64,000 nt of DNA. Source: Paenibacillus mendelii. GTDB lineage: Bacteria > Bacillota > Bacilli > Paenibacillales > Paenibacillaceae. The DNA lies in assembly GCF_024498075.1 (NCBI RefSeq), contig NZ_JANHOF010000003.1:434001-498000 (forward strand), given 5' to 3'. The notes beneath the pieces are model-generated. The model ran no database searches. It had not been told where the DNA came from and saw only the letters and a program-made list of their open reading frames with translations. The translations under genes were made by a program, and so were the position numbers. This document shows, in pieces, positions 16,275 to 26,046 of this stretch (the stretch's first letter is position 1; each line of letters opens with the position of its first letter).

Positions 16275-16433
16275 ATGAAAGTCACCAAGCCTCCACCAAT
16301 TCAAGAGAATGAAGTATCCGCTGCTGAAATCAAGTACCGAAGATTCTTTATGTTCCTGTCTGCGATATCAACCGCCGCTATCGTCATATTCGCTATTTGT
16401 TATCTATTCTACTGGTTGTTTAAGCCGGAATGA
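16275..16433 (+). CDS. Small single-pass membrane protein
   Basis: A 52-residue protein from the ATG at 16275 preceded by AAGGGGTGA. Residues 1-22 are polar and contain PPPIQENE; residues 25-47 are one hydrophobic segment (FFMFLSAISTAAIVIFAICYLF). The same frame is open upstream to 16152, but that part overlaps the cse60-like gene out of frame. Function unknown; it probably shares the cse60-like transcript. Confidence 0.6.
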   Translation: MKVTKPPPIQENEVSAAEIKYRRFFMFLSAISTAAIVIFAICYLFYWLFKPE

Positions 16434-16462
16434 TGGCAGGTAGCCTATTGGCTGTATATAAC

Positions 16463-16499
16463 GAACAATGCCGCAAGCACTAAGCCTGCGGCATTGTTC
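16463..16499. terminator. Stem-loop between converging genes
   Basis: GAACAATGCCGCA (16463-16475) pairs perfectly with TGCGGCATTGTTC (16487-16499). It lies between the converging small membrane protein gene and the catalase gene and may serve both; the T tails are weak. Confidence 0.6.
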
Positions 16500-16509
16500 A
16501 TGAATTGCA

Positions 16510-18102
16510 TTAATACGGATCCGCTTCGTGTCCAAGGCGCTTCGACAAGTCGACAGCTTGTTCGGGATCCGTTTGCCCGCTGTCGATCTTGCGGTGTCCC
16601 CCTTGCGCTAACCCCTCCGCAACGCGCCGGCCATAGCCGGCATCTGCCTCCGTGAGGTGCCGGATCATTCGCTCCTGAATACCGCTGCTGCAGACACTTA
16701 ACGCATCGACTAGGTTATCGATCAATTCATCCCGCTCCCAATCTTCGAAGGCGCGGTACGTGTCGCCGGCTTGTTCGAAGTCATTCGCGCGGCCGATTTT
16801 CTGGCGGGTCAGGTCTGCATCATAATGAGGCCTATGCTCTTTGCCCCGTTCCGAGGCTTCATGCAAGCCGCCCAATGACGATGGCTCGTAGTTTACATGG
16901 GGATTCTGTCCTGGCGCGCGGTCTGGCCGGTACAGCATTTGCCCGCCGCTCTGATTGGTTGCCACATCTGTTTTCGGCGCGTTGATTGGAAGCTGTAAAT
17001 AGTTGGTTCCAACCCGGTAGCGCTGGGTATCCGAGTAGGAGAAGGTCCGTCCCTGCAGCAGCTTGTCATCGGAGAAATCGAGTCCGTCTACAAGCACCCC
17101 GGTTCCGAAGGAAACCTGCTCAACCTCCGTAAAATAATCCGCCGGATTGCGGTTCAAGGTCATCTTTCCAACGGGAAGGAAAGGAAACTGTTCTTGAGGC
17201 CACAGCTTAGTCGGATCCAGCGGGTCAAAATTCAGCTCGGGATGCTCGCCATCACTCATGATCTGCACGCACAATTCCCATTCTGGAAACTCGCCGCGCT
17301 CGATCGCTTCATAGAGATCCAAGGTGGCATGGTTGAAATTCAGCGCCTGAATCTCGTTTGCTTCTCGCTGCCTCAGGTTTTTAATCCCTTGCTTGAGAGG
17401 CTCCCAGTGATATTTCACGAGTACGGCCTCGCCGTTCTGATTCACCCATTTGTATGTATTGACGCCCGACCCTTGCATTTGCCGGTAATTCGCCGGTATT
17501 CCCCATGGGGAGAAGAGGAAGGTAATCATATGAGTGGCTTCCGGACTCATGGAGACAAAATCGAAGAAACGCTCCATATCCTGAACATTCGTGATGGGAT
17601 CAGGCTTGAATGCATGCACCATATCTGGGAATTTCAACGGGTCGCGAATAAAAAAGATTTTGAGGTTATTGCCGACCAAATCCCAGTTGCCGTCCTCCGT
17701 ATAAAATTTGATCGCAAAGCCTCGCGGATCCCGAAGAGTCTCCGGCGAATGCATGCCGTGAATAACGGTGGAGAACCGGGCAAACAGTGGGGTTTGCTTC
17801 CCGGCCTCCTGAAAGAGCCTTGCCCGCGTATAGGCAGAGACGGGCTCGCTGCCCACATGTCCATACGCTTCAAATATACCATGGGCACCCGCACCTCGCG
17901 CGTGAACAACGCGTTCTGGTATGCGTTCCCGGTCAAAATGCGTTATTTTTTCGATGAAGTGATAGTTTTCCAACGTGCTGGGCCCGCGGTCACCCACGGT
18001 TCTAATGTTCTGATTATCGGTGACAGGATGTCCCTGCCGAGTTGTAAGTGTTGGATTGGAATCGGATGACTGCCGGTCATCAGGTTGCCGTTCGTTATTC
18101 AT
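16510..18102 (-). CDS. Heme catalase (KatX/KatA type)
   Basis: A 530-residue monofunctional catalase that disproportionates hydrogen peroxide. The distal His is H67 in [12 protein letters not shown] and the proximal heme ligand is Y356 in R352-T-F-S-Y. The Asn in [10 protein letters not shown] is also present. The C-terminal ~65 residues form the usual helical extension. Its length is nearer the spore catalase KatX (about 547) than KatA (about 483), and a sigma-F-like -10 element lies upstream, so a forespore role is possible. GAAAGGCGG precedes the ATG. Confidence 0.95.
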   Translation of the reverse strand: MNNERQPDDRQSSDSNPTLTTRQGHPVTDNQNIRTVGDRGPSTLENYHFIEKITHFDRERIPERVVHARGAGAHGIFEAYGHVGSEPVSAYTRARLFQEAGKQTPLFARFSTVIHGMHSPETLRDPRGFAIKFYTEDGNWDLVGNNLKIFFIRDPLKFPDMVHAFKPDPITNVQDMERFFDFVSMSPEATHMITFLFSPWGIPANYRQMQGSGVNTYKWVNQNGEAVLVKYHWEPLKQGIKNLRQREANEIQALNFNHATLDLYEAIERGEFPEWELCVQIMSDGEHPELNFDPLDPTKLWPQEQFPFLPVGKMTLNRNPADYFTEVEQVSFGTGVLVDGLDFSDDKLLQGRTFSYSDTQRYRVGTNYLQLPINAPKTDVATNQSGGQMLYRPDRAPGQNPHVNYEPSSLGGLHEASERGKEHRPHYDADLTRQKIGRANDFEQAGDTYRAFEDWERDELIDNLVDALSVCSSGIQERMIRHLTEADAGYGRRVAEGLAQGGHRKIDSGQTDPEQAVDLSKRLGHEADPY

Positions 18103-18141
18103 TCGAATTTGCCGCCTTTCAAGTTGGTATTATTGACCTGT

Positions 18142-18169
18142 ATTGTACCCAGCAAAGGGAAAGTTACTC
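18142..18169 (-). promoter_or_regulatory. Possible sigma-F-type promoter of the catalase gene
   Basis: On the minus strand GGGTACAAT (18150 to 18142) fits the sigma-F -10 consensus GGnnAnAnT. GAGTA (18169 to 18165) is a partial -35 match at 14 bases. The predicted start leaves a leader of about 30 nt. Confidence 0.4.
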
Positions 18170-18289
18170 AGTTTCTCCTTCTTTTTGATACGGTTTGAAG
18201 CAATTTTATCCAATATTTTGTCAAATGGCTTTATTCCGGAAGTTTCATTCGATATAATGATGCATAAATAAGTGTACGGGAGGCAGACC

Positions 18290-19075
18290 ATGTATAAGTT
18301 GCTTGCAAAGTTACTATTGGTGGCCGCAGTCCTGACACTAGGGATAGGCTCGGAAGTCCGCGTTACGCAGGTCCAGGCGCTGTCAACCGAGATCTCTCCC
18401 ATGGAATCATTGAAAAGCGAAATCATATCCCAGCTTGCCCAGCAGCAGACTGAAATCAATGTGACCTACGACGGGGATAAGTCGGAGCTGTCGAAAGGGA
18501 TCGCCGAGCTGCTCCGTCAAGCTGTATCGGCCGATGATTATATCGCGTATATTGTGGATTCTTATTTCTATACGGTACGAACATGGGGCGCATCCGCTAA
18601 GATCAAGCTGGCGGTGGCTTACCGCGAGACGGCGGAGCAATCCAGGCTGGTTGAGGAACGGATCGAACGGGTCTTGTCAGCTATTATTAATCCGGGAATG
18701 ACGGTCCGCGAGAAGGTGAGGCAGATTCACGATTGGGTGGTTACGAACGTGGAATATGATCTTTCCCTTTCACGCTACACAGCCTATGAAGCGCTAACCG
18801 AAGGCAGCGCGGTCTGTCAGGGCTACACGCTGCTCATGTACCGAATGCTCAAGATGGCCGGCATCGAGAACCGTATTATCGAAGGCGAGGTTGATACGGG
18901 AAGCCATGTCTGGAACTTGGTTAAAATTGATGGACAGTGGTATCACCTGGATGCGACATGGGATGACCCCACGCCAAACCGAGCAGGTGCCGTCAGCTAT
19001 AACTATTACTTGAAGAATGATGAGCAGATGAGGAAAGATCATACATGGGTGAAACCTTACCCGGCTTCTAATTAA
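18290..19075 (+). CDS. Exported transglutaminase-like protease-fold protein
   Basis: A 261-residue protein with an N-terminal signal peptide (hydrophobic 5-18, cleavage probably after VQA near residue 30). The C-terminal half is a transglutaminase-core domain with triad C176 (GSAVCQGY), H206 (GSHVWNLV) and D221 (YHLDATWDD). Such secreted proteins act on cell-wall peptides or are cross-linking enzymes; substrate unknown. The ATG at 18290 has GGGAGG upstream; a GTG at 18272 is less likely. TATAAT at 18253-18258 may be its -10. A terminator follows directly. Confidence 0.85.
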   Translation: MYKLLAKLLLVAAVLTLGIGSEVRVTQVQALSTEISPMESLKSEIISQLAQQQTEINVTYDGDKSELSKGIAELLRQAVSADDYIAYIVDSYFYTVRTWGASAKIKLAVAYRETAEQSRLVEERIERVLSAIINPGMTVREKVRQIHDWVVTNVEYDLSLSRYTAYEALTEGSAVCQGYTLLMYRMLKMAGIENRIIEGEVDTGSHVWNLVKIDGQWYHLDATWDDPTPNRAGAVSYNYYLKNDEQMRKDHTWVKPYPASN

Positions 19076-19080
19076 ACGGA

Positions 19081-19117
19081 GGGCTCCCGAACGATTTTCG
19101 TTCGGGCAGCCCTTTTT
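19081..19117 (+). terminator. Terminator after the transglutaminase-like gene
   Basis: GGGCTCCCGAACG pairs with CGTTCGGGCAGCCC with one bulged base, followed by TTTTT. Confidence 0.9.
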
Positions 19118-19197
19118 GCCGTTGGCGGTCTCGATTTCCCTCTGCAGCCGATTTATGCGAAGATGGAAGGATTATATAAGTTGTAAGGGGCGTTTGA

Positions 19198-20355
19198 ATG
19201 ATGAGTGTGCGCACGCTTGTATCGGCTGCAATCTTTCTTGGTTTATTCCTTGGTCTTAATCTCTTGATCGGCTGGAACGGCTCTTTATTCTGGGGAGCGG
19301 TTCTCCCACCGGCCTTCATGACTCTCTATTGGATCCTGTACGGTATCATTGCATTATCGTATTTGGCGGCCATGATTCTACGCCGCGTGCTTCCGTACCA
19401 GCTCTACACATGGTTTAAGCTGATCGGAGCTTACGGAATGGCGTTCCTCTTCTATTCTCTTCTGCTCGTTCCGGCAGGGAATCTGGCAGCATGGCTGCTA
19501 CGCCTGGCGGGCATGGATGCAGAGGCTACCGTCCTGTTGGTTGGCTGGTTCGTAGTGTCGCTCCTCCTGCTGCTTCTGCTGCGGGGATCCGCCAACGCGT
19601 GGCGTCCGATTGTCCGGAGGTATGACATTACAATCGACAAGCAGGCCGGGGCGTTCCGGGAGCTGCGAATCGCTGCCGCTTCGGATTTGCACTTGGGGAC
19701 GATTGTCGGCAAGCGTCACCTGAGACGGCTGGTTCATATCGTCGATGAGCTGAGCCCGGATCTTGTTTTGCTGCCGGGCGACGTGCTCGACGACAGCATC
19801 GAGCCGTTCGTCCGTGAGAATATGGCGGAGGTCATGCAAGAGCTGAAGGCACCGCTGGGCGTTTACGCATCGCTTGGCAATCACGAGTACTACGGCGGAC
19901 ATATTACAGAATATATCGAGCGTATGCGGGCGATCGGAATCGAGGTGTTGGTTGATCGAACGGTTCATGTGGATGACAGCTTCTACGTCGCGGGCCGTGC
20001 GGACAAGGCAGCTGAAGGGTTGGAGCCGGGCAGGCTTCCTATCGCTTCGCTGCTCCATGATCTAGACCGTTCGCAGCCTGTCATCGTGCTCGATCATCAG
20101 CCGTATGGCTATCGGCTGGCGGCTGAGGCCGGCGCCGATCTCATCCTCTCCGGACATACGCATCGGGGGCAGATGGCCCCGAACCATTGGATTACCCGGC
20201 GGCTGTTCGACCTCGACTGGGGGTACCTCCAAATAAACAAGCTGCACGCAATCGTTTCCTCAGGCTTCGGAACGTGGGGGCCGCCGATCCGTATCGGGAG
20301 CCGCAGCGAAGTGCTGGATATTCATATCACGTTTCGATCTCCGGCAGAGGGGTAA
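19198..20355 (+). CDS. Membrane-bound metallophosphoesterase (YkuE/YaeI type)
   Basis: A 385-residue protein. The N-terminal ~135 residues contain four membrane segments. The calcineurin-like phosphoesterase domain (about 155-380) has the full metal-site set: ASDLHLG, PGDVLDD, LGNHEYYGG, LDHQP and SGHTHRGQ. Related proteins hydrolyse phosphodiesters or UDP-diacylglucosamine-type lipids at the membrane; the substrate is not predictable. AAGGGG lies before the ATG. It is a single gene between tgl-like and fumC. Confidence 0.9.
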   Translation: MMSVRTLVSAAIFLGLFLGLNLLIGWNGSLFWGAVLPPAFMTLYWILYGIIALSYLAAMILRRVLPYQLYTWFKLIGAYGMAFLFYSLLLVPAGNLAAWLLRLAGMDAEATVLLVGWFVVSLLLLLLLRGSANAWRPIVRRYDITIDKQAGAFRELRIAAASDLHLGTIVGKRHLRRLVHIVDELSPDLVLLPGDVLDDSIEPFVRENMAEVMQELKAPLGVYASLGNHEYYGGHITEYIERMRAIGIEVLVDRTVHVDDSFYVAGRADKAAEGLEPGRLPIASLLHDLDRSQPVIVLDHQPYGYRLAAEAGADLILSGHTHRGQMAPNHWITRRLFDLDWGYLQINKLHAIVSSGFGTWGPPIRIGSRSEVLDIHITFRSPAEG

Positions 20356-20474
20356 TGGAAACGATGGTTAATGTTTCATGAATCACCCGATTGGAAACGG
20401 ATGAACCGGGCACAATGAGTGAAGCTGCCAACTGTTGGATGCCAGAGTGACAATAGGAATGGAGGATTATGGAT

Positions 20475-21863
20475 ATGAACTTTCGCATCGAGAAGGATTC
20501 CATGGGGGAAATAGAGGTCCCAGGCGACCGTCTATGGGGGGCGCAGACTCAGCGGAGCCTGCAAAATTTCAAAATTGGGACGGAGAAAATGCCGGTTGAG
20601 CTGATCCGAGGATTTGCCTACCTGAAGAAAAGCGCCGCGTTGGTCAATGAAAGCCTTGGCAAGCTTGATGCTGCTAAGGCGGGCGCAATCGCAAAGGCGG
20701 CCGATGAGATTCTGGCAGGCCGTTGGGATAACGAGTTTCCGCTGGCAGTCTGGCAGACGGGCAGCGGAACCCAGTCCAACATGAACGTGAATGAGGTAAT
20801 CGCCCGGCGTGCGGGACAGCTCATGAAGGAAGCGGGGGACGAAGGCACGGTTCATCCCAATGACGATGTGAACCGTTCGCAAAGCTCGAATGATACCTTC
20901 CCGACGGCTATGCATATCGCCGCGCTTAACAGTGTGGAAGAGCTGGTTCTGCCGGCTGTCGCCCAGCTAAAGAAGACGCTCCAAGGCAAGAGCGAAGCCT
21001 TTGCAAGTATCGTTAAGATCGGCCGCACTCATCTTCAGGATGCAACACCGCTTACGCTGGGACAAGAGATTAGCGGATGGGTCCGGATGCTGGAGAAGGC
21101 CGAGCGGAATATCGGAAACAGCCGTGAAGAGCTGCGGGAGCTGGCTATTGGGGGGACGGCGGTTGGCACCGGACTGAACGCCCACCCGGAATTTGGCGAA
21201 CGGGCCGCTGATGAGATCAGCAGGCTGACGGGTTTATCCTTCAAGAGTGCCGCCAATAAGTTTCATGCGCTGACAAGTCATGATGAGCTCGTTTTCGTAC
21301 ATGGCGCCTTTAAGGCCCTTGCCGCGGACTTGATGAAGATTGCCAATGATGTGCGCTGGCTCGCCAGCGGACCGCGCTCTGGGATTGGTGAAATCCGGAT
21401 TCCGGAGAATGAGCCTGGCAGCTCGATCATGCCGGGCAAAGTGAACCCGACGCAGTGCGAGGCGCTCACTATGGTCGTCTGTCAGGTTATGGGCAACGAT
21501 GCAACGATCGGATTTGCGGCCAGCCAAGGCAATTTTGAGCTGAACGTGTTTAAGCCTGTGATCATTCATAGCTTCCTGCAGTCTGCCAGACTGTTGTCGG
21601 ACGCCATGCGCTCCTTCGATGAGCATTGCGCGTCAGGCATTGAAGCCAATCAGGAAGTGATTCAGCGTCATCTGAAAGATTCATTAATGCTTGTGACCGC
21701 CCTTAATCCGCACATCGGCTACGAGAATGCGGCCACGATTGCCAAGACGGCGCATAAGCTGGGGATTACATTGAGGGAAGCTGCCGTGCAGAGCGGGCTG
21801 ATCACATCGGAGAAGTTCGACGAGGTCGTACGCGCAGAGGATATGATTCACCCCAAAGCTTGA
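20475..21863 (+). CDS. fumC: Class II fumarate hydratase
   Basis: A 462-residue enzyme of the fumarase/aspartase superfamily that interconverts fumarate and malate in the citric acid cycle. The start region [14 protein letters not shown], then WGAQTQRS, and the superfamily signature [11 protein letters not shown] are diagnostic; THLQDATPL with H is the fumarase form. GGAGG at 20461 favours the ATG at 20475 over the ATG at 20469. The following thioesterase gene begins 45 bp downstream. Confidence 0.97.
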   Translation: MNFRIEKDSMGEIEVPGDRLWGAQTQRSLQNFKIGTEKMPVELIRGFAYLKKSAALVNESLGKLDAAKAGAIAKAADEILAGRWDNEFPLAVWQTGSGTQSNMNVNEVIARRAGQLMKEAGDEGTVHPNDDVNRSQSSNDTFPTAMHIAALNSVEELVLPAVAQLKKTLQGKSEAFASIVKIGRTHLQDATPLTLGQEISGWVRMLEKAERNIGNSREELRELAIGGTAVGTGLNAHPEFGERAADEISRLTGLSFKSAANKFHALTSHDELVFVHGAFKALAADLMKIANDVRWLASGPRSGIGEIRIPENEPGSSIMPGKVNPTQCEALTMVVCQVMGNDATIGFAASQGNFELNVFKPVIIHSFLQSARLLSDAMRSFDEHCASGIEANQEVIQRHLKDSLMLVTALNPHIGYENAATIAKTAHKLGITLREAAVQSGLITSEKFDEVVRAEDMIHPKA

Positions 21864-21908
21864 AGAGGCGGTTGTGATTCGAGAACGGAAGGAAATGGGG
21901 AACCCGAG

Positions 21909-22304
21909 ATGGAAGCGGCAATCGATATCGTGGTTCGTTCCACGGAAATCGATGTGAACGGCCACGTCAACAATGCGAAATATTTAGAATACTTGGAGTG
22001 GGGGCGGGAAGCGTGGTATGAGGAAGCCGGGCTTCACTACGACGTGTTTCTGAGGATGGGGATACAAACCGTGACCGTCAACATTAATATCAATTACCGG
22101 AAGGAATGCCGGCAAGGCGACCGTCTCACGATTGTGACGCTGCCAGAACGGGCAGGCCGGAGCAGCTATGTGTTAAAGCAGGAGATCGTTAACGACCGAG
22201 GCGAACAATGTGCGGATGCGCTGGTTACCTGCGTTACGATGGGATCTGAGTCCCGCCAGAGCATATCGCTGCCCGACACCTTGCGCGCCTTATTCCCCGT
22301 ATAA
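21909..22304 (+). CDS. Acyl-CoA thioesterase, hotdog fold (4HBT)
   Basis: A 131-residue single hotdog domain of the YbgC/4-hydroxybenzoyl-CoA thioesterase group. The core motif is EIDVNGHVNNAKYLEYLEWGREAW, where the Asp/Asn-GHVNN loop holds the catalytic region. It would hydrolyse an acyl-CoA in the cytoplasm; the acyl group is unknown. It follows fumC and may be cotranscribed with it. Confidence 0.87.
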   Translation: MEAAIDIVVRSTEIDVNGHVNNAKYLEYLEWGREAWYEEAGLHYDVFLRMGIQTVTVNININYRKECRQGDRLTIVTLPERAGRSSYVLKQEIVNDRGEQCADALVTCVTMGSESRQSISLPDTLRALFPV

Positions 22305-22319
22305 TCCATAAATGTATCC

Positions 22320-22368
22320 GCGAGCCAGCACGAGCTGCCTTCCTGTAAGGGGGCTCGTGCTGGCTCGC
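22320..22368. terminator. Bidirectional stem-loop between converging genes
   Basis: GCGAGCCAGCACGAGC (22320-22335) pairs perfectly with its complement at 22353-22368. No T run, but it lies between converging genes. Confidence 0.6.
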
Positions 22369-22377
22369 CTTGTATAA

Positions 22378-22941
22378 TTAGGCTGTTTTAACGAATGCGG
22401 TTTCACTCATGATCCGGCTGGTATATTGGCGGAGCTCTCCGATGTATTCCAATTCAAGTGATTTCGATTGCCCGATATCGCCGGGTGTAATGAGTCCGGC
22501 CGTCTTATCCGCCAGCGCGAGGCCATTCTGCTCAAATACGGAGGCCACGAACTGAGAGCAGAAATAAGCGTTCGTCCGTTCGATTTCTTTATTGAAGACG
22601 ACACCAAACAAGCCTAGCAGGTTGTATTTGTACAGAGCTTGATTACGTTCATACCATTCCATTTGCTCTTGCATCCGATAATAGACGCTGGAGTCGACCG
22701 TGCAGCTGAAGACGGCGCAATCGACATTATCGAACCATTCATCGTATACATTTTCCTTCACGAACCCGCCAATCAGCGGATTGTGGGGGTTTTTGCGTCC
22801 AAAGCTGTAAACCTCCCGTAAATCGCGGTCAAATGCGATAGAAGCGTGATTGAGTGGAAAACGGGTTACCATACGAATCATTTTCGTAAACAGCGTCCCT
22901 GTATCGGTTAATAGAACGTAAATCCTTCTCTCATGGGTCAT
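22378..22941 (-). CDS. Permuted papain-like (YiiX/C92-type) hydrolase
   Basis: A 187-residue protein from the ATG at 22941, where GGAGGAAT is well placed; the frame is open to 23028. The order is that of circularly permuted NlpC/papain enzymes: an early His in RFPLNHASIAFD and a later Cys in NAYFCSQFVASVFEQNG. There is no signal peptide, so it is likely cytoplasmic. Related proteins cleave amide or ester bonds of lipids or peptides. The substrate cannot be inferred. A central tract DNVDCAVFSCTVD fits the fold. Confidence 0.75.
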   Translation of the reverse strand: MTHERRIYVLLTDTGTLFTKMIRMVTRFPLNHASIAFDRDLREVYSFGRKNPHNPLIGGFVKENVYDEWFDNVDCAVFSCTVDSSVYYRMQEQMEWYERNQALYKYNLLGLFGVVFNKEIERTNAYFCSQFVASVFEQNGLALADKTAGLITPGDIGQSKSLELEYIGELRQYTSRIMSETAFVKTA

Positions 22942-23297
22942 TGTAAGATTCCTCCGTACATTGAATAAATAAAAGCCGTCCAATAATTGACTACTTTCAG
23001 CATACGTCAGAGATTGCTTGCCCGACACGTACCAGAGTTGGATGTCATACTAGACTTAGGACCGGTCTATTCTTTGGAAAGACAACTTCCTCATGACCGG
23101 CTTCGTGGAAATATATCCCTAGTTACATAATAAATGAAAATGGTTACTCCGTCTTCATAATAAAAATAAGTTTTTTTGTGAAGTGAAAGCTCCAGATTTG
23201 GGTAAGATAATTCTACTGACATAAAAAGCCTTAACGGGAATATAACTTAGCATCAATACTATAAGTATATAGATTGGAATTAAAGGAGATGGTCGCG
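22942..23297. other. Divergent intergenic region, 356 bp
   Basis: It separates the permuted-papain gene from the symporter gene. A promoter for the symporter is plausible: CTGACA (23216-23221) with TATAAC (23241-23246) at 19 bp. ATTGGAATT at 23274-23282 recalls the 3' end of CymR cysteine-regulon boxes, but it abuts the ribosome binding site and may be chance. No riboswitch fold was recognised. Confidence 0.4.
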
Positions 23298-24653
23298 TTG
23301 GAGAATAATCTGGTGCATGCGTTTCAAACAAATTGGATCAGCCTGCTTATATCCGTGATCGTTATCGGTTTTTTATTCTGGCTGGCACGTAAACGCGTCA
23401 ATTTTGGTTACAGAGTCCTGCTCGCGCTCGGCATTGGACTCGTAGTCGGGATTATTCTCAATTCGACGAAGACGGATGCGACAAGCATCGGTACGATCGG
23501 TTCCATTTACGTTAATTTGATTAAAATGCTTGTCATTCCGCTGGTAGCCGTATTGGTCATCTCGAGTATTACGTCCATATCGAGCCTAGGCCAGCTTCGT
23601 AAAATCGGAGTCAAGACGATCGCCCTCTTTCTTGCGACGACCGGGGTTGCCGCTCTTATCGGTCTGCTGGTGGCGCTGGCAATCAATCCAGGCTTAGGTA
23701 TTGAACAGGCTGTTCCCGAAAATTTCGAGGCTCGTGAAATACCGACCTTCTCGCAGGTTATTCTCGACTTAGTGCCGGCTAATCCGGTCAATGAGATGGC
23801 GAACGGGAAAGTCGTGCCCGTTCTCATATTCTCCATCTTCCTCGCCATTGCCATCGTGCATATCGGAGGGAAGAAGCCTGAAGCTGTCGAGCCGGTGAAG
23901 AAGTTCATTGACTCCTTCTCGCAGGTGATGCATCAGGTGACCAAATACGTCATTCGATTAACGCCATACGGGGTCTATGCCTTGATTGGCTCGATGGCTG
24001 CAAGGTACGGCTGGGAGACGCTTAAGCCGCTCGTCGCCCTTATCGTGGCCACTTACATCGCACTGGCTCTCCATTTTATTATTACGTTCTTCGGGCTGGT
24101 GACGTTCGTCGCGAAGGTCAATCCGCTGCGCTTCCTGCGCAAGGCTTATCCTACGATCGCCGTCGCATTCACGACGCGCAGCAGCTACGCTACGCTTCCT
24201 ATTAACCTCGAGGTAATTACGAAAAGAATGAAGGTATCGCCGCGCATCGCAAGCTTCGTTGCGCCTCTTGGGGCTACGATGAACATGAACGGCTGCGGCG
24301 GTGTCTGGCCAGCGATGGTCGCGATTTTCGTCGCGCAGGTTTTCGGCATCGCGCTCAATGTATCTGATTATATTCTCATCGTAGTCGTCAGTATGATATC
24401 TTCGATCGGTGTAGCCGGCGTTCCGGGTCCGGCTTCAATTGCCACGACGGTTGTGCTGACGGCGCTTGGCTTGCCGCTGGAAGGGTTGGGGCTCGTACTT
24501 GCGATCGATGCGATCGTCGATATGGGGCGTACGGCGGTCAACGCTACGGGAACGACTGTCTGCGCACTGCTCGTGGGTCAGTCTGAAGGCGAATTTGACC
24601 GGGAAGCATTCAATCGCGAGGATGATGACCAATTGGAGCTGAATGCGACTTAA
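23298..24653 (+). CDS. tcyP: L-cystine-type dicarboxylate/amino acid:cation symporter (DAACS)
   Basis: About 451 residues from TTG 23298, chosen because AAAGGAGATGG lies directly upstream; an earlier in-frame TTG at 23274 would overlap it. Eight or more membrane segments are visible with the DAACS signatures TRSSYATLP (substrate loop), GATMNMNGCGG (segment 7) and AIDAIVDMGRTAVNATG (segment 8). In Bacillus the closest functional type is TcyP, a sodium- or proton-coupled cystine importer. The N-terminal HAFQTNWISLLISVIVIGF lacks a signal peptide. A terminator follows at 24729. Confidence 0.8.
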   Translation: MENNLVHAFQTNWISLLISVIVIGFLFWLARKRVNFGYRVLLALGIGLVVGIILNSTKTDATSIGTIGSIYVNLIKMLVIPLVAVLVISSITSISSLGQLRKIGVKTIALFLATTGVAALIGLLVALAINPGLGIEQAVPENFEAREIPTFSQVILDLVPANPVNEMANGKVVPVLIFSIFLAIAIVHIGGKKPEAVEPVKKFIDSFSQVMHQVTKYVIRLTPYGVYALIGSMAARYGWETLKPLVALIVATYIALALHFIITFFGLVTFVAKVNPLRFLRKAYPTIAVAFTTRSSYATLPINLEVITKRMKVSPRIASFVAPLGATMNMNGCGGVWPAMVAIFVAQVFGIALNVSDYILIVVVSMISSIGVAGVPGPASIATTVVLTALGLPLEGLGLVLAIDAIVDMGRTAVNATGTTVCALLVGQSEGEFDREAFNREDDDQLELNAT

Positions 24654-24728
24654 TGGCCGGTCATGCCTTCTGTGTTCATTTGTTGCTTAAATGTCACATC
24701 TGCAAAGCGATGCCGCTGACGATCAGGA

Positions 24729-24752
24729 GACCGCCGATTTGGTGGTCTTTTG
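24729..24752 (+). terminator. Terminator after the symporter gene
   Basis: GACCGCC (24729-24735) pairs with GGTGGTC (24741-24747), then TTTTGTTT. Confidence 0.7.
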
Positions 24753-24820
24753 TTTGATTTTGGCCTATATATTTCGACCTATTCGAACGTGTCGATCTCT
24801 GTTTATCCGACAAGAAAGCT

Positions 24821-24849
24821 TTGCGTTCGGGGCGTATTTCAAGTATGAT
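24821..24849 (+). promoter_or_regulatory. Sigma-A promoter of the aldolase-family gene
   Basis: TTGCGT (24821-24826), 17-bp spacer, TATGAT (24844-24849), with the ribosome binding site AAGGAG at 24878. Confidence 0.55.
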
Positions 24850-24894
24850 GATGAGAAAAAGAAAAATGGCTATTCAGAAGGAGCAATCATTCGC

Positions 24895-25857
24895 ATGAAT
24901 TCGAAAACTACACATTGCAAGATTGTCGACTGTACGATTCGCGACGGCGGGCTCGTCAATAACTGGGATTTTAGCGTGGAGTTCGTTCAGCATCTCTATA
25001 ACACCTTGAACGAAGCTGGCGTCGATTATATGGAAATCGGTTATAAAAATTCACCTAAGCTGTTGAAAGGCGCCGAGTCTGCGGGACCATGGCGTTTCCT
25101 GGATGACGATTTCCTGCGTACTGTCATTCCTCAGAAGCTGAACACGAAGCTTTCCGCGCTTGTTGATATCGGACGCGTCGATGAGAACGACATTCTGCCG
25201 CGCGATCAAAGTATGATCGACCTGATCCGCGTTGCTTGCTATATTCAGGACGTAGAGAAAGCACTTGAGCTGGTTCAAGTTTTCCATGACCGCGGTTACG
25301 AAACAACGATTAACATCATGGCGCTCTCCAACGTTATGGATAACCAGCTTCTTGAAGCATTCAAGCTTATCAATGACAGTGTCGTTGATGTGGTTTATAT
25401 TGTTGACTCGTACGGCAGCCTGGACCCGAACGACTTTATCTATCTGGTGGACAAGTTCAAGACGCATCTGCCGAACAAGCGCTTAGGCGTTCATACGCAC
25501 AACAATATGCAGCTGGCCTTTGCTAACACGCTCATTGCCGCCGAGAATGGCGTCGAGCTGCTTGACGCATCGGTATATGGCATGGGTCGTGCAGCGGGCA
25601 ATTGCTGCACGGAGCTTCTTGCAGCACACCTGAAGAGCACGAAGTACAACGTCCGCCCTGTGCTCGACATGATCGAGAAGTATATGATTCCGCTTCGCGA
25701 GAAGGAAGAATGGGGCTACATCATTCCTTACATGATTACAGGAATGCTTGATGAGCATCCACGCTCGGCAATGGCGCTGCGTAATTCCGCTGATAAGGAC
25801 AAGGCCGTTGACTTCTATGATAAATTAACGACCCCTGAGATGCTCCACAGCACGTAA
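24895..25857 (+). CDS. DRE-TIM aldolase-family protein
   Basis: A 320-residue TIM barrel of the HMGL/isopropylmalate synthase superfamily. The signature DCTIRDGG (residues 11-18) replaces the usual DTTLRDG; metal-binding HTHNN lies in the C-terminal half, followed by GMGRAAGNCCTE. It aligns best with aldolase catalytic domains (4-hydroxy-2-oxovalerate aldolase/homocitrate synthase-like) but lacks a partner dehydrogenase or regulatory domain. Some relatives are found in cell-surface sugar clusters. Reaction unknown. The frame is open upstream to 24691, but AGAAGGAG supports ATG 24895. Confidence 0.8.
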   Translation: MNSKTTHCKIVDCTIRDGGLVNNWDFSVEFVQHLYNTLNEAGVDYMEIGYKNSPKLLKGAESAGPWRFLDDDFLRTVIPQKLNTKLSALVDIGRVDENDILPRDQSMIDLIRVACYIQDVEKALELVQVFHDRGYETTINIMALSNVMDNQLLEAFKLINDSVVDVVYIVDSYGSLDPNDFIYLVDKFKTHLPNKRLGVHTHNNMQLAFANTLIAAENGVELLDASVYGMGRAAGNCCTELLAAHLKSTKYNVRPVLDMIEKYMIPLREKEEWGYIIPYMITGMLDEHPRSAMALRNSADKDKAVDFYDKLTTPEMLHST

Positions 25858-25919
25858 TTATAGCACCAATACACATTTGGTTGAACATATGGCTGTTCCG
25901 ACCGAGCAGAGCCGAAGAA

Positions 25920-25945
25920 GGCTGCTCCGCCGGAGCAGCTTTTTT
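25920..25945 (+). terminator. Terminator after the aldolase-family gene
   Basis: GCTGCTCCG and CGGAGCAGC around one base, followed by six T (25940-25945). Confidence 0.9.
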
Positions 25946-26046
25946 CAAACACGGCCATGGAATATAATAAAGGCAGGAATGATAAGCCGGTGTCATGAAT
26001 AATCGGCTAAAGGATACGTTATTTGAGGAACGGGGAGGGAAGCCGG

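Noticed and set aside
17194-18069. Plus-strand ORF of 291 codons
   Set aside because: It is antisense to the catalase gene, whose motifs and frame are unambiguous; no family resemblance.
23274-23297. CymR box upstream of the cystine-type symporter
   Set aside because: Only one half resembles my recollection of the motif and it overlaps the ribosome binding site; too weak to annotate.
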